Assembly: GCA_030068075.1 (NCBI GenBank)
Contig: CM057832.1
Span: 75,949,002-76,013,001 of the forward strand
Direction of reading: 5' to 3'
Length of the DNA stretch: 64,000 nt
From: Paguma larvata
Lineage: Eukaryota > Chordata > Mammalia > Carnivora > Viverridae
The translations under genes and the position numbers were made by a program. The notes below the pieces were generated by a model, which did not search any database, was not told the DNA's origin, and was given only the letters and a program-made list of their open reading frames with translations. Below, piece by piece: positions 11,625-22,324 of this stretch (positions are counted from its first letter, which is position 1; each line of letters begins with the position of its first letter).

Positions 11625-13827
11625 CAAATAAATCATGCAGTTTCATAAAACTATGAAAAGATGCTATCATTTCCTATTTCCTGTATATTTTGTAACCATG
11701 TACCTCAGGTGAACAGATATATTAATTATAAGTGTTTGTTCATCCCTCACTTTCATTGTTTGTCCGTGCATAACCATCTTAATTTGTTGTTGTTGTTAAT
11801 TAAAACGAATGGGAGTGAGAGATTGAACTGAGCAAATAAGGCATCTACCGCCAGAAAAAGGTTAAAGAAATTTCTGGGGTTCGAGAGCTAAAACCTAATT
11901 TAAAGCATAAAGAAAAAAAGACTCTAAGAAAGATTTCCACTGGGAAGTGGAGTTGATAGATTTTCTGCTATGTTTCTATGTCATTTAGACTGTCTTCATC
12001 AAAGATGTACTCCCATTGTACTTCATATACTTGTTTGTATTTCAAAGCAAAAGAAGAATACAATTCTTTCAGTGAGTTTGGATTGTAAATTATATTATGT
12101 CTATCTTCTGATAAATTTTATTTTTGACTCATTGGCAGGTTAAGAAGATGTCTTTAAAAAATGGTATTGGTGATCATTGTGGGATCAATGTCAACTCTAT
12201 AGAGCTTGGGTGCCAAGCAACAGTAACTGTATGTGTTATATTTCACAAATGGTTCTTTAATATAACCCATCCTCAATTTAGCTCAAGAGGCACAGAGAAA
12301 AAAATGGCTCTATTTAAAATTCATTTTCATAGGTGAATTGACTTTGTTGCTTATTAAAATAATGATATGTAGACATCTCAGAAAGGCATCTGTGGATTAA
12401 AAAAGTTTTTCCAACAATGCACTGGGAAGGAATTCTGAAAACTAAATCAAAGGTAGATATTTAGGAATTGGTCTGAAACTTTCTTTAGTTGGAATAAAAT
12501 TATAACCTATAATTATAAAAAAAAAACTTGAACAGTTTAGAGGCAATTATGGTTTCTGTCATTCATGAGATTCCTCATATCTAAATTCAGCAATCTAAAT
12601 CTATACTGGAATTTGATGGCAAAAATAAAGCAAAATTCCCAAAATTTAATGAATCTCTTACCTCTCTGAATATATTGCTAGTGAATGTACAGAAAACCCA
12701 CTACATCACCGCAGTATCACTGAAGGTACTTGAGCAAAAATAGCTTTTAAATGAAACTCATGCATTTAGCCAGACATTTTTATATAAATAACTCAGAAAA
12801 TTACAAATAGTTTTCAGGGATTTTATTGTATTTTCCATTCTGTAGACAAAACCCACTGAAGCTTCTTTTATAATAATTCTAACATGAGCATGTAAATTAC
12901 AATACTTCTACTAGAAATAATACATGTTTGGTTTGCCCTTAGACATTTGGCATCATCTAAGGCAGATCTCAGGAGAACAGGGAAGCATCACATTGAGTTT
13001 TGGTCATCTGTTTTAAATAACTTCTAATTTAATTTGACTTAACCAAAACAACATTTCAATCCTGTCATTAGCAAGAAAAAAAGACAAATATAACGCAGAA
13101 CGACATCTGTGGAATTCTTGATAGTGGTTAAGAGACTTAATTAAAATTATAAACTATATAAAAATTAAGATTATAGAGACAACAGAAGTCACAGAGGAAC
13201 AATGCGTGTGCAACAGAATATTCACATCTTTCACCTTGCTAGTGTTTTGGTGTATAATAATGATAGTGTTCCACCCATGCTTTCTCTGTCTCAGTAGTGA
13301 CTATGTCTCTTGTTTCATTCATTTCCACTGTATCGAACTAATTAATAGACACTCTGTGTGTACCTATAATATATGTACATCTGGGAGTAGAAGTCAGTTA
13401 TTCACCTTTTGAAAATACTTTGACAAGCTTTATAATTGTAATAATGTATAAAATTAATATTTAAGTTGTCAAAGTTGTATAGGATAATGATACACAAATA
13501 GGAAATTATAAACTAAAAATCGTTCAGATGTAATAGTATATTTTAGTTAGCTTTATTTCTTATGGAATGAGATGAGGCTTATCTGGGAAAAATAATAGAT
13601 TATAGCACATATCCTGTAGTACCAATAGGACATTTAAAACTGTGCATTTGGAAGATATGTTAAATGCATCTACTAATAACCAAATATGAGATAATGGCAT
13701 GTGGCAGTATCCTCTTAAGTAAAAACAAAACAAAACACTTCTTGACGGAAGCTGTAAAATGTTAGGTCATTAAATAATGTGATAAAACGTTTCATTAGTG
13801 AAATAATCTATTAAGAGATAAAAATAA
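11625..13827. other. Long AT-rich unique stretch
   Basis: About 2.2 kb in which I recognise no repeat or gene. It is AT-rich, with small runs such as ttgttgttgttg at 11786-11797. Frames at 12124-12336 (+) and 13206-13412 (+) are 70 codons or fewer and show no domain. Recently inserted elements are absent. Confidence 0.5.
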
Positions 13828-13836
13828 ATAGGATCT

Positions 13837-14029
13837 GGGGCACCTGGGTGACTCAGTCCGTTAGGTGTCCAACTTCAGCTTAGGTCAGGTTCGTGAGTTA
13901 GAGCCCTGCGTGGGGCTCTGTGCTGACAGCTAGGAGCCTGCTTTGGATTCTCTGTCTCCCTCTCTCTCTCTACCCCTCCCCTTCATGTTTTCTCCCTATC
14001 TCTCTCAAAATAAATAAACTTTGAAAAAA
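13837..14029 (+). mobile_element. CAN SINE, feline type, with small internal deletion
   Basis: Head ggggcacctgggtgactcag to a CT-rich region and an ataaataaac tail. Between caggt and tcgtgag it lacks about 14 bases that other copies carry (the catgatctc segment). aataggatct flanks it at 13827-13836 and 14030-14039 as the target-site duplication. Confidence 0.95.
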
Positions 14030-14227
14030 AATAGGATCTATTTTCTGAGATCTATTTACCTTTAATGAAACAGATAAAGTTAAATGTTCTGAGAAAGGTT
14101 TAGTTGATCTGCTCCTTAGGTTGCAATAAAATATACTTAGTTGTTCGTGGAGATACTTGTGGAGAGAGTAGCAGTGTTGTAAACTCTAGCAAGGTGGCCA
14201 GCTTCAGGTGGGCAGTGCAGTGACGAC

Positions 14228-14395
14228 TGTATCAGTGGTTCTCCGTGTCGGCTGCACATTCGCACTGCCTGTGCCGCTATGATTTGTAAAGACCAATTGC
14301 CTGGGTTCCGCCCCCAGGGATTCTGACCTAATTGGATTGGGAAGCAGCCAAGACAAATATGTTTTGCATGCTGGGTTAGTCATTGGCAAGTAGCT
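14228..14395 (+). mobile_element. hAT-Charlie MITE fragment, MER5/MER20-like
   Basis: It starts with cagtggttctccgtgtcggc then tgcacattcgcactgcctg. Inside it has attgcctgggttccgccccc and ttctgacctaattggattgg. These follow short Charlie-derived elements whose ends read CAGTGGTTCTCAA. The far terminal repeat is not recognisable, so the copy is partial or very diverged. Confidence 0.6.
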
Positions 14396-14399
14396 ACTT

Positions 14400-15435
14400 T
14401 TAATAACCCCATTTTTTCAAGAAAAAATAAAAATTAAAAAAAACCAACCTCTTAAATCATACAGAATTGGAAAACTCACAACATAGTTTAACAAGGTGTA
14501 CAGAGTTAGAATACAGAACTATTAAATCTATTAAATATTTTTTTATTTATGAGAATATGCAAATTGTTAAAAAGAAAACCGTTATGTATCTTTTATACTG
14601 TTAGCTAAAACAATCACATCAAAGCTTTTATAATATGCTTATAAGAAATTTTATTTTTGACGTCAAATTAAAAACCTCCCAAATGCCCCCCTTTCAAATA
14701 TACGGTCAAATTTTATTTTACTTTGCTTCCTTAAATATTTTACCTGCTCCCCAAACCAACTACTTGAACTGACCCAATTCTCTTGCCATAATTTTCCCTT
14801 TCTCCATGTAAAGTTATCTTTGAAGGTAATTGTACAGATGAGTCCCCGAAGGTTTCCTGAACCGTTTCCCCACTTTGCCCATCAAATGAGGCTCAATTAC
14901 ACTCAACAGGAGGAATTGGTATGTGTGTGGTTTGGTGCCCAAGCAAACAATACTTACGACATCAATTGCTCCCTTGGCTTGGGCAAATGGTGGGCAAAAG
15001 TATGCAAATAGCTATCAGCTTTCAGTGAATTGGGAGACCTAGCATTTGCTCAGTCACCTTGTCATTTACCTGTTTCCAGAGTCACTAGTTGATAATAATG
15101 TGTTTAAAGAGCCATGCCTCTAACCTTTTTCTCCAAATCAGACTCTCAACAGAGGAGAGGTGAAGGTGGATCTATCGAATTCCCTTGAATATATATATAT
15201 AGATTTTTTTTTTTTTTAATGCAAACTCAAAGTCCCTTTTAGCAAACACCTACTTTATCCTTAAATATGTCACCCTTGTTTCTTAGGCAGCTAAATTGTA
15301 AGGGGTAAGATGGTCACAACTATATCAAATCATTTAAATCACTCTATGCATTCTGGTGACCAGATACTTTAATGAGAGCTCTGAATGCACTTTCCTGTAT
15401 GAAAAAATTAAGCTTGAGAGTTAGATAGTATCTTT
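14400..15435. other. Unassigned unique sequence
   Basis: No gene or repeat recognised. There is a small (TA)n/T-run tract at 15191-15218. The frame at 14820-15011 (+, 63 codons) has no recognisable domain. Confidence 0.45.
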
Positions 15436-15439
15436 ATTA

Positions 15440-15600
15440 ATAACTTGACCTCAGTGAACCTTGTCATTTATTGCAGTAATGGAAAAAACAGTATATGTCA
15501 TTTAGGAATGTTTTAAGAACCAAACAAATAACATATATGAAATATTAGGTCCACAGCAGTTACTTAAAATATATTAGTTCTCATCTCTTTCACTTCCCAC
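15440..15600 (+). mobile_element. MIR fragment, sense
   Basis: acttgacctcagtgaaccttg, then aggaatgttttaag, then ccacagcagttacttaaaat follow the MIR order: the cctcagtttcctcatctg core, an AT-rich middle and the gtgctcaataaat 3' end. All are strongly diverged, so assignment is moderate. Confidence 0.45.
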
Positions 15601-15812
15601 CGAATTCTAGGGAAATGTATAGAGAAGCCCTAAACCTGGACATGAGTGGACTAGGATCTACTATTGAGTCTTCCAAGAAGGCAGAATCATAGTTGAAAAG
15701 TCTGCTTACAAATCATTGGTCACTGGTCCCATTTCCCACAGTAGGGATCAAAAGCATAGTTTGAACAAGAGTTCAGGCCTCCTGTCTGTTTGCCATTTAG
15801 AAAAAGCTTTCT

Positions 15813-16050
15813 AGGGGCACCTGAGTGACTCAGTCAGTTAAGTGTCCAACTTCAGTTCAAGTCATGATCTCACAGTTCCTGGGTTCCAGCCCTGTGTTGG
15901 GCTCCGTGCTGACAGCTCAGAGCCTGGAGTCTACTTCAGATTCTGTGTCTCACTCCCTCTCTCTCTGCCCCTCCCCTGCTTGTGCTCTGTCTCTCTTTCT
16001 CTCTCTCAAAAATAAACAAGCATTAAAAAAATTTTTAAAGAAAATAAAGC
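15813..16050 (+). mobile_element. CAN SINE, feline type, left arm of an inverted pair
   Basis: Complete copy: head aggggcacctgagtgactca, core caagtcatgatctcacagtt, gctgacagctcagagcctgg, CT-rich stretch and A-rich tail. agaaaaag before (15799-15806, then ctttct) and after (16051-16058) suggests the duplication. Confidence 0.95.
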
Positions 16051-16082
16051 AGAAAAAGTGTTTTTGACACCAAAATTTATCT

Positions 16083-16305
16083 TTTTTTAATGTTTATTTA
16101 TTTATTTTGAGAGAGAGAGAGAGTGCGTGTGCGCATGTGCAAGTTGGGGAGGAACAGAAAAAGAGGGAGAGAGAGAGAGAATCCCAAGCAGACTGTGCAA
16201 CTAGTGCCGAGTCCCAAGCAGGTCTTGAAACCATGAACCATGAGATTATGATCTGAACCGAAATCACGAGTTGGTTGCTTAATCAATTGAGCCACTCAGG
16301 CACCC
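16083..16305 (-). mobile_element. CAN SINE, feline type, right arm of an inverted pair
   Basis: In reverse: tttttttaatgtttatttat, a GA-rich stretch, tgagattatgatctgaaccg and the head attgagccactcaggcaccc. It lies only about 32 bases from the sense copy at 15813-16050, tail to tail. Confidence 0.95.
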
Positions 16306-16316
16306 TTCTAGTTTTT

Positions 16317-16325
16317 TAGATAGAT

Positions 16326-16391
<66 letters not shown>
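16317..16391. repeat. (GATA)n microsatellite
   Basis: About 18 tetranucleotide units, one of them broken near the left end (tagatgatag), then uninterrupted. The right end is at agaagtatatc. Long perfect GATA runs usually vary in length between individuals. Confidence 0.97.
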
Positions 16392-16686
16392 AGTATATCT
16401 AAATCACCTTTTATTCCCACCCTAAATCCAAATCTCCTTCCCTCTTTCCAAAGAATCCTTACCAAGAGCCTAATTTAAACCTTCCAATCCATTTTAAGTA
16501 TCATATACATACACCTTTGGGATGAATACATGTGTATACTGATGGATACCATTATTGTTTTTGTGTGTGTGTTTGCATATTCTAACTACATAAATAACTT
16601 CAATCTTCATCTATCATTACACATTTTACTGTTAAACTCAATGTTACATTTGAAATCTCTTGTATGGATTGAATTGACTACTTGTA

Positions 16687-16727
16687 TTTGCTATATACTA
16701 TCCCATTTGCTATATACTATCCCATTT
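16687..16727. repeat. 20-bp tandem duplication
   Basis: tgctatatactatcccattt occurs twice in a row, first from 16689 and again from 16709, without mismatch. It is a small recent duplication in AT-rich unique sequence. Confidence 0.9.
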
Positions 16728-16874
16728 TACATGTACTAAATTTTATTTATGCATTTATCTAATGATGAGAATTTAACTTGTTTATTATTAAAGTTATATT
16801 CCTGGTAATATGCTTATACAATACAGTTCTCCTTGTTCACATGTAGGAAATTTTCTCAATAATATAAAGTCAGA

Positions 16875-17090
16875 GGAGTACCTGGGTGGCTCAGTCGGTT
16901 AAGTGTCCAACTTCGGCTCAGGTCATGATCTTGTGATTTGTGAGTTCGAGCCCCTCGTCAGGCTATATGGTGACAACTCAAAGCCTGGCGCCTGCTTCAG
17001 ATTTTGTGTCTCCCCCTCTGTCTGCTCCCCCCCATGCTCATGCTCTGTCTGTATCTCTCAATAATAAATAAATGTTTAAATTTTTTAAAA
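16875..17090 (+). mobile_element. CAN SINE, feline type, with 17-bp target-site duplication
   Basis: Full copy starting ggagtacctgggtggctcag with core ggctcaggtcatgatcttgt, CT-rich region and A/T tail. A perfect 17-base duplication (aataatataaagtcaga) lies at 16858-16874 and 17091-17107. Perfect flanks argue for a relatively recent insertion. Confidence 0.97.
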
Positions 17091-17107
17091 AATAATATAA
17101 AGTCAGA

Positions 17108-18006
17108 AATAGAATTGGTAGGTCATTCAATGAGCTATGGACTCTATGTTATTATTTCATTGTCTTTGAAAATTTGTTACAAGTAAATTTGAATTACACT
17201 TCTTTGTAATATAAAACTTAGATTTCTGTTTTACTGAATTTAGTAAAATATCACCCAAAGATTCCTGCAGATAGCAGCATGTACTTCAGAAATAATGGGA
17301 ATCATCTTGAATCTTTACCAAGTTTTCTAGCTGCATTCACAAGGTCATACATAATTTTTTGACTTTATATCTAACAACGATGGTACATCCTTATACTTTG
17401 ACTTTGGAAAGCAATACATGTAACTGTGTTTCAAGGTGAAGTGTATGAGATTCTTCAGCCTATTTCAAAATAGAGACTGAAAATCTAAGAACAGATTAAT
17501 GCTTCTAAATATGCATAAAACCTATGAGGTTGAAAAAAAAGTCAGCTTCCATGTTTATTCACTTTAGCAATCATCAGGCTTTACATCTCAAAGTATTAAA
17601 ATTGCATTGAGCCCCAATTCGCTCATTATTCTTAATATTCAATATTTTAGTATATCTTTTTCCTATTTGGTCTTCAAGCCACTGAGGATATACTGCATTC
17701 TGTTCTAGTGCCAAGATCCGAGTCGGCAATATAGGTGTTCCTAGGATGTGGTCACTGGCCTTAATGAAACTTATTGTTAAAGGGAGAAGAAAGATACATT
17801 TATAAATAAAGGCAGGGAGGAAATAAAGATAACTTTAAAAAAAAAGTACTTATTGTAGGTGGAGGATGAAATTATCCTGAACAGGCAAAAGCAGACGGGA
17901 GCTTTGCAAAGACCTGTGCCTCACACCCCTCCTTATGGGTGAGGTCCTTAGTCTCTAACAGATGCAAAAAGTGGTATACAAGTCTCCCGGGACAGGAAGT
18001 ACATGT
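17108..18006. other. Unassigned unique sequence
   Basis: Nothing certain. Bases 17690-17830 (gttctagtgccaagatccga, ggtcactggccttaatgaaa) faintly resemble an antisense LINE-2 3' end, but too weakly to annotate. cctcacaccc/gggtgagg at about 17917-17943 can form a short hairpin. Confidence 0.4.
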
Positions 18007-18030
18007 AACAGGTGACCCTTTGAAATCCAG

Positions 18031-18064
18031 AATCGGACACCTAACTGAGCCACCCAGGCACCCC
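18031..18064 (-). mobile_element. CAN SINE head only, antisense
   Basis: Only the first 34 or so bases of the SINE are present in reverse: atcggacacctaactgagcc then acccaggcacccc ending at 18064. The core, CT-rich stretch and tail are missing. Normal target-primed insertions lose the 5' end, not the 3' end, so this is either a remnant of a deletion or an unusual tailless insertion. Confidence 0.85.
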
Positions 18065-19185
18065 AAACCATAATATTTTAAAGAATAGCAAATGATTCTG
18101 TAAGGAGAAGACCCTACACATTACTTTCACTAATTCTGTTACAATACCGTGAGTATTTATCCACAGTGTCTGTATATCGTATGCCACGGAGCTAATTTTG
18201 TAATTTTCAAACTCGATCATGAGATATAGTTCTATGCTATGAGGCAATGAATGCATAGCTAATATTTCTGTGCACATTTGATTCATACTCTAGGAAACAA
18301 ATGACATTTATATAGCAGGATTGAGTAGATTGAACATATCCCAGCATTTCTAGAACCATGACAACAGTGCAGTGTAATTTTACGCTGCCTACTGCCTTCA
18401 TTCTATCAACCATTCTGTACTGTCTTTAGATAATCGTTTTCCTCCCCTTAGTTTTAAAACAATTTGATAGAAAAACAGTGGAGTGAATATTTTTACTAAG
18501 ACAATACAGGATAGAAAATTTACTGAAAGTTTGAGGAATTGTCTAACTGATGAAAAAAGTAAGCCTGAAGTATTTACTCGAGAAGTACACGGATGATACA
18601 GACTTAAGTAGAGAAGCCAGTATGAAAAGTGTATGTGAATGGACTTTCAAAGGGTCACCTGTTTTATACAAAGCAGAGTTAGAGAAACTCTGTTAACTGC
18701 CTCGCTGGTTATTCCTTACTTGTCAAAGCAAATTAGATAATGGGCATAAAAATAGTTTCGAAAATAGCAGAAACTTTTTGTAAGTTAATGCTGTGATATA
18801 TACCCAATTCTGCTTTCAAATAGGAAAGAAAATGTACCAACCCTTCACTTAAACATCCTAGGCTTTAAACCTTTCAAATTCTGTACTCTGTGCTTAATCC
18901 TGTTATTTACTTTTGTTTCACAATATGCAAGAACTTGGTTTCCAGTTTTCCTTCCTAGTACCGAGATGCTGATTGGGAGAATTTAATAAGATAATGTACA
19001 ATAACTCAGCATGTCTATAAAGATACTTCACTGAAACACCGGGGTGTGACACACACACACTGAATTACTTAATTCAGGTTGGCTATAACAATAATCTTGT
19101 TATAAATTGTATCGTGAAACGATGAAGTAAATATAATGAATTCATAGGAGCAGAAGATAGTAATTTGGGATAGCCTGGGCTGCCA
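18065..19185. other. Unassigned unique sequence
   Basis: No repeat or gene recognised, apart from a 19-base stretch at 18646-18664 that is the exact reverse complement of 18007-18025. A short (AC)n run lies at 19050-19060. Confidence 0.45.
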
Positions 19186-19189
19186 TGAT

Positions 19190-19290
19190 GTAATTTCATT
19201 ACTTTGGGCAAGTGACTGGATATCTTTGGGCATCAGTAACCTTATTTATAATACTAATGTGCTATTCTAAATAGGTTGAATAACTGCAAC
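19190..19290 (+). mobile_element. MIR fragment, sense
   Basis: ttactttgggcaagtgactg then tttgggcatcagtaacctta follow the MIR core (cttgggcaagtcactt, cctcagtttcctcatc). An AT-rich stretch follows, ending near gttgaataactgc. It is diverged and partial. Confidence 0.6.
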
Positions 19291-19359
19291 CTATAAACTT
19301 TATCATGCCCATAAACAACTTTGTCTTGTATGCTTTGTTTAGCACTCCCAGTGTTTAAT

Positions 19360-19795
19360 ATTTATTTTATTTTTTTATTTAAGAATTTATTGTCAGCTGC
19401 CCAGCTAGCTCAGTTGGTAGAGCATGAGACTCTTAATAATTTATTGTCAAATTGGTTTCCATACAACACCCAGTGCTCATCCCAACAAGTGCCCTCCTTT
19501 GTGCCCATCACCCACTCTCACCCTACCCAAACACCCCCTCTCCCCTCAATTTGTTCTTAGTCTTTGAGAGTCTCTTATGTTATGTCTTCCTCCCTCTCTG
19601 TGGCTTTTATTTTTCCCTTCCCCTCTTCCCCTCCCCCCTGGTTTTCTGTTAGGTCTCCCAAAGCCCACCTGTGCATGGAAACATATGGCATCTGTCTTTC
19701 TCTGCCTGACTTATTTCACTCAGCATAATACCCTTCAGTTCCATCCATGTCAATGGCCAGATTTCATTCTTTCTCATTGCTGCGTAGTATTCCAT

Positions 19796-19843
<48 letters not shown>

Positions 19844-19979
19844 ATTCATCAGTTGATGGACACTTAGTCTCTTTCCATGATTTGGCTATTGTCGAAAGCG
19901 CTGCTATGAGTATCGGAGTACACGTGCCCCTATGCATTAGCACTCCTGTATCTCTTGGATAGATTCCTAACAGTGCTAT
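19360..19979 (-). mobile_element. 5'-truncated carnivore LINE-1 carrying a tRNA-like insert
   Basis: On the minus strand this is the end of ORF2, the 3' UTR and an A/T-rich tail. The plus strand shows tgtcaaattggtttccatac, cacccagtgctcatcccaac, and the ORF2 end (translated minus: YYAAMRKNEIWPLTW, IMLSEISQAEKD). tgtttaat occurs at 19352-19359 and 19980-19987, a likely target-site duplication. A (TA)n run at 19802-19841 has expanded at the spot where the 4-kb LINE-1 also has TA repeats. A 42-base insert sits in the distal 3' UTR (separate entry). Confidence 0.92.
19396..19437 (+). pseudogene. tRNA-Lys(CTT) 5'-half retropseudogene, tailless
   Basis: Bases 19399-19437 match the first 39 bases of a mammalian tRNA-Lys(CTT) at about 37 of 39 positions. 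They cover the acceptor 5' strand (gcccagc), the D arm with the A box (tagctcagttggtagagc), the anticodon stem and the anticodon ctt at 19432-19434, and stop in the anticodon loop after ctt-aat. Three extra bases (gct) precede them. The insert is bounded by perfect 12-base direct repeats, aatttattgtca, at 19384-19395 and 19438-19449. That repeat is part of the LINE-1 3' UTR itself, so the insertion copied its target. There is no A tail and no 3' half, so it cannot be a working tRNA. Both differences from the tRNA as I remember it fall at CpG positions. Confidence 0.85.
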
Positions 19980-19989
19980 TGTTTAATTT

Positions 19990-20980
19990 TTAAAATAATT
20001 GTTCGTTTTTAAGATATAAATAATTTCACACAGAATCTACTTTTCTTTTATAAAAAAATTAGATGAGCTGCCCACATTGGGCTGGCATTTCTGGCAACAA
20101 TTAGCTAGAAGGTGCCCCCTCAGAAGAGGCATGAACTCTTCTGTTTGCCATAGTCCCTACTTGACCATATAATAGGACCTGCTGTCTCACGCTTACCTGC
20201 TGCTTATGTCTGAGCCCTCTACATGTGCTTCTCTTGATCTCAGTGATGTATGAAGTTTCCATGAATGGTAGCAGTCTATGCCTAATAACTATCCATGCAA
20301 ATCCTGTTTTAAAAGTTAGTTTTCAGACTCATGACAAATATTAAATTTATTATTTTAATGCTCTATTTATTTTTTGCTCTTCAAGCAAGAATAAAAAAAA
20401 TACTATAGTAAAGTTCGTAATGGATGCAGTAACAAAAATTTAACTGGAAAATTCAACTGCTTCAACTCTTAAATTTACTAGTTATGTTAAGAGCATGATT
20501 ATTCAACCTACTGTAGTTTGCATCATATGGAATGACAATCATACTGTTTAATACTACCTGACAAAGTATCTACTAATGTTAAAATAAACTTTCTACCTCT
20601 ATCTTGTATGCTAACAAAGATCTTGCCCAAGCAAGAAATCTAGCCATAATTTATTAGCTGCAGACTTTAGGAGCAGTACCCGGTGACCATGAAAACATAA
20701 GATGATGCCAACAAGATCAGAAAATATAAAGATATATGCCAAATTTGGTTAGCTAACATGCTATTTGCAAGGAAAACCCTTAAGATAATGAATATTCAGC
20801 CTTGTAAATCTCAATGTAGAAAAACCCCATTATAATGTTACCTCTAAGAATTCTGTTCCATGGCAAATGATCCAATGAGAAAAATGTCATGAAATATTAG
20901 ATTTTGGTGAGAAAAAGAAATTTAAAAGAGCACAAATAAGTAAATTATTGAATTCAGTGTGCAAACTGAAAACATCTAAA
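19990..20980. other. Unassigned unique sequence
   Basis: AT-rich, with no repeat or gene recognised. Only small A runs (near 20388-20400) and no open frame worth noting. Confidence 0.5.
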
Positions 20981-20991
20981 ATATCAGGTCA

Positions 20992-21191
20992 GAGGGGAGC
21001 CCTCGTGGCTCAGTTGGTAAACGTCCAACTTTGGCTCAGAATATGGTCACACAGTCGATGAACAATCCCCACGTGGGGCTCTGTGGTGACAACTCAGAGC
21101 CTGGACCCTGCTTCAGATTCTTTGTCTCCCCCATTTGCGGTCTGTCTCTCTGTCTCTCAAAAATAAAATAAAACATTAAAAATAAAATAAC
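20992..21191 (+). mobile_element. CAN SINE, feline type, with target-site duplication
   Basis: Diverged copy with head gggagccctcgtggctcagt, a decayed core, gacaactcagagcctggacc, a short CT-rich part and a (aaata)n tail. atatcaggtca at 20981-20991 and 21192-21202 is the duplication. The copy has lost part of its CT-rich region. Confidence 0.92.
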
Positions 21192-21202
21192 ATATCAGGT
21201 CA

Positions 21203-21955
21203 TAGAATTTTGATATCTTTCTTTAAATGGAATAGGATGTATTACAATAATAACTTTTGAATTTATGGGTTTTTTAATCAAAAAATATATATACATATAC
21301 CTATATCTAAATATGGATATAGATATCATTTTATTTAGAATGGAGGCAGTTAATCACTGAGCAATTGCATTTATATTTGTTCATATCAACCCATAAAATT
21401 AGAACACTAAAAAAGAGTAACGTACATACATGAGATATTTGCTCAGCCTGTGCCCGTGAGGATGTTGTTGATTTTGTTTTAAAATAGTGCTTTATGGTCT
21501 TTATTCAATCAGGTGAAGGATAGCAGCGTTAACTATCCTGCTGAGTCAGGGACAAAGTGAAAATCAAGGTCATTTTTCAGCCTGTGTTTCCTAGCATGTC
21601 AATTACTCTTTTCTCTTTGACACAAAGCAGTCAGAGCTTTAGTGCACAGCCCGGGATCACGGGCACCCACTCAGTCATAGCCTCCAGGCTGCTGTCTGGA
21701 AAGCCGTCTGTCTCTACCCTGTTTGCAGTCAATACAACCCATGAGCAATTTTTAATTAGAAAATGAAATATTGAAATTTAAATTACTCCCAATTGTTTTT
21801 ATTCTACCAAAACTATCTTTTTTAAAAAAAATCTAAAATGCACATTTTTACGCTCTCCCAAAGTTAGCATTTATCAATAAATAAATAACATCATGGGTTC
21901 TTATCTGCAGAGCCTAACAAAATATAAGTTTAAGGTCAGATGACAGTAGTAATCA
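21203..21955. other. Unassigned unique sequence
   Basis: No repeat or gene recognised. The frame 21557-21766 (+, 69 codons) has no recognisable domain. A (TA)n/ATATAC tract lies at 21287-21325. Confidence 0.45.
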
Positions 21956-21959
21956 TGAG

Positions 21960-22320
21960 AATCTTTTGAATATTTTTATGTGTCAGGCTCTGTTTTAAGA
22001 GCCTGAGATATTTATAGATAGATAAATTTAATCTGGATTAAATGTTTGATATTTATGTTTTATATATTTTATGTATTTATATAATTGATATTTAATTTTG
22101 ATTATAGTACACATTATAATATATACATAATAATGGATAAGTTATATTCAAATGCAATTTAAACTTCAAAACAGCACTTAAACGTAGTCACGATTAAAAT
22201 CTCCATTTTGCATATGAGGCCAATAAACAACAGAGGAATTATTTTAACTCGTTTAAGTCATATAGCTGCTAAGAGCTACCATCTTGTCTTATACTAGAAG
22301 CAAGGCTTCCCCTACTACAG
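21960..22320 (-). mobile_element. MIR, antisense, with AT-rich expansion in the middle
   Basis: The right part (ctccattttgcatatgaggc, then aagtcatatagctgctaaga) follows the reverse MIR core well. The left part (atgtgtcaggctctgtttta) fits its outer end. Between them, about 22020-22140 is nearly pure A/T, which makes the element longer than the usual 260 bases. The AT block probably expanded within the element. Confidence 0.55.
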
Positions 22321-22324
22321 GACC

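Noticed and set aside
19399..19437. A functional tRNA gene
   Set aside because: Only the 5' half is present; there is no TPsiC arm, B box or terminator, and the flanks are LINE-1.
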